A DNA stretch of 20,484 bases, taken from the NCBI GenBank assembly GCA_910578815.1, contig CAJTSE010000020.1:49004-69487 (forward strand), given 5' to 3'. A program made the translations under genes and the position numbers. The stretch's first letter is position 1, and the number at the start of each line of letters is the position of its first letter. Source of the DNA: an uncultured Acetatifactor sp. (lineage in GTDB: Bacteria; Bacillota; Clostridia; Lachnospirales; Lachnospiraceae). The notes beneath the pieces were generated by a model. The model searched no databases and had not been told where the DNA came from. It saw only the letters and a program-made list of their open reading frames with translations. This document shows positions 19,899 through 20,484 of the stretch, in pieces.

Positions 19899-20484
19899 CT
19901 AATCATGATACACAGCGAAAGCAAATGCAAATAAAGATACAATTTCAAACGATGTTTTTGTACACGTAAGATGTACTTTTATCCTTAAATTGCTGCCATT
20001 TAAAAGTACGTTGTCGCGATGATTTAATACACATCCAGCAAACGACTTTAAGGCATCTATTCCATATGGATTGACTACGGAACTGTGCATTACATCGCCT
20101 GTTGCGTTGTCTACTAATGTACCATCCGAAACTCGGTATGTCGAAAGACTATACGTTATTTTTTTTGCCTCCCAGTCATTCCTACTATTCCAAGGACTAA
20201 AATCTGCATTAGCGGAAGAGGACGCACATATACCGAAATAGATGTCTGCATACTTACTACTGGAAATACTATTTCCGATGTAAATTTCCCCCATGTCATA
20301 TGATGTACTATTATTCATCCACCAGATACCGATTGATACATCGTAAAAAAGTTCACAATAAGGCAAAGATTTTATAGCGGTTGCAAAGGTTGCAAAGGGT
20401 GCGTCGGTCGCCACATATATACCTTTACTAGTAATGGCACTGGCGACCTGTGCTTTGCCATCACTGACAGAGTTTTTTAATTCG
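19899..20484 (-). CDS. Phage tail fibre protein, C-terminal part (5' end beyond the window)
   Basis: The reading frame is open from the right edge of the window to TGA/TAA-type stop at 19899 (195 codons seen). The first residues visible, ELKNSVSDGKAQVASAITSK then GIYVATDAPFATFATAI, match the SVSDGKA/ASAIT repeat style of tail-fibre shafts in Clostridial phages. The rest is a Ser/Asn/Tyr-rich beta-type domain ending AFAFAVYHD, possibly a tip domain. A GTG at 20412-20414 could be mistaken for a start, but it has no ribosome site and coding sequence clearly continues upstream of it. Confidence 0.75.
   Translation of the reverse strand, partial: ELKNSVSDGKAQVASAITSKGIYVATDAPFATFATAIKSLPYCELFYDVSIGIWWMNNSTSYDMGEIYIGNSISSSKYADIYFGICASSSANADFSPWNSRNDWEAKKITYSLSTYRVSDGTLVDNATGDVMHSSVVNPYGIDALKSFAGCVLNHRDNVLLNGSNLRIKVHLTCTKTSFEIVSLFAFAFAVYHD

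Larger units (their letters stand above)
16498..20484. mobile_element. Prophage, left end (lysis and tail-fibre region), continuing past the window
   Basis: Bounded on the left by the tRNA fragment. Holds, in transcription order from the right, a tail-fibre-type gene, two small tail-region genes, an InlB-repeat tail protein, holin and amidase, all on the minus strand with 1-8 bp overlaps in places. The rest of the phage, integrase and the second att site should lie beyond 20484. Confidence 0.88.

Noticed and set aside
20412..20414. GTG as the start of the last gene
   Set aside because: Tail-fibre-like coding sequence continues in frame upstream to the window edge, so the gene is cut by the window and does not start here.

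Overview
The window looks like a piece of a Bacillota (Clostridia) chromosome, most likely Lachnospiraceae. This is inferred from mid-GC base use, strong AGGAGG ribosome sites, TTGACA/TATAAT promoters, and families common in that group (RNHCP protein, CD3324-like protein, manganese riboswitch, InlB-type repeats in a prophage tail protein). Almost everything is on the minus strand; the only convincing plus-strand genes are a CYTH protein (1933-2421) and a TetR regulator (11821-12456).

Layout. 23-1646: a DJ-1/PfpI protein followed by GDP-mannose 4,6-dehydratase. 1933-2421: CYTH phosphatase-type protein, overlapping tail to tail with the next unit. 2400-5198: a promoter, a yybP-ykoY (Mn2+) riboswitch with a built-in terminator, a CaCA-family cation antiporter, and a translationally coupled membrane diguanylate cyclase. 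5283-6812: membrane-anchored S41 peptidase. 6881-7550: a five-tRNA cluster (Arg-His-Gln-Lys-Leu in transcription order) with its own promoter. 7583-8567: RNHCP and CD3324-like genes behind a promoter, an 11-codon leader ORF and a hairpin. 8728-11475: a proline-iminopeptidase-like hydrolase downstream of an unusual protein that joins an APH-type kinase to a protein-kinase-like domain. 11520-11655: a structured, MITE-like non-coding element between that gene and tetR. 12509-13128: decayed genes (PhnB/VOC fragment, tiny coupled ORF, methyltransferase remnant). 13166-15798: polytopic glycosyltransferase-like protein and a two-TM protein of unknown function.

16498-20484 is the left end of a prophage. 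It starts at a 3' tRNA fragment (probably tRNA-Pro) that forms the attachment site, with the host tRNA's terminator still next to it on the chromosome side. Two 10-bp direct repeats that look like integrase arm sites follow, then the lysis cassette (amidase with a foreshortened cell-wall-binding end, and holin) and tail-fibre-region genes that run off the right edge. Structural genes are transcribed towards the att site, so the integrase and the reconstituted tRNA should lie beyond 20484.

The least expected items are: (1) a 42-bp promoter-plus-leader sequence present twice on opposite strands (1771-1812 and 11488-11529, 40/42 identical), the second copy fused to the structured element; (2) manganese-riboswitch control of a diguanylate cyclase; (3) the double-kinase fusion; (4) the leader ORF and hairpin in front of the CD3324-like gene. 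No complete defence system or CRISPR array is visible.
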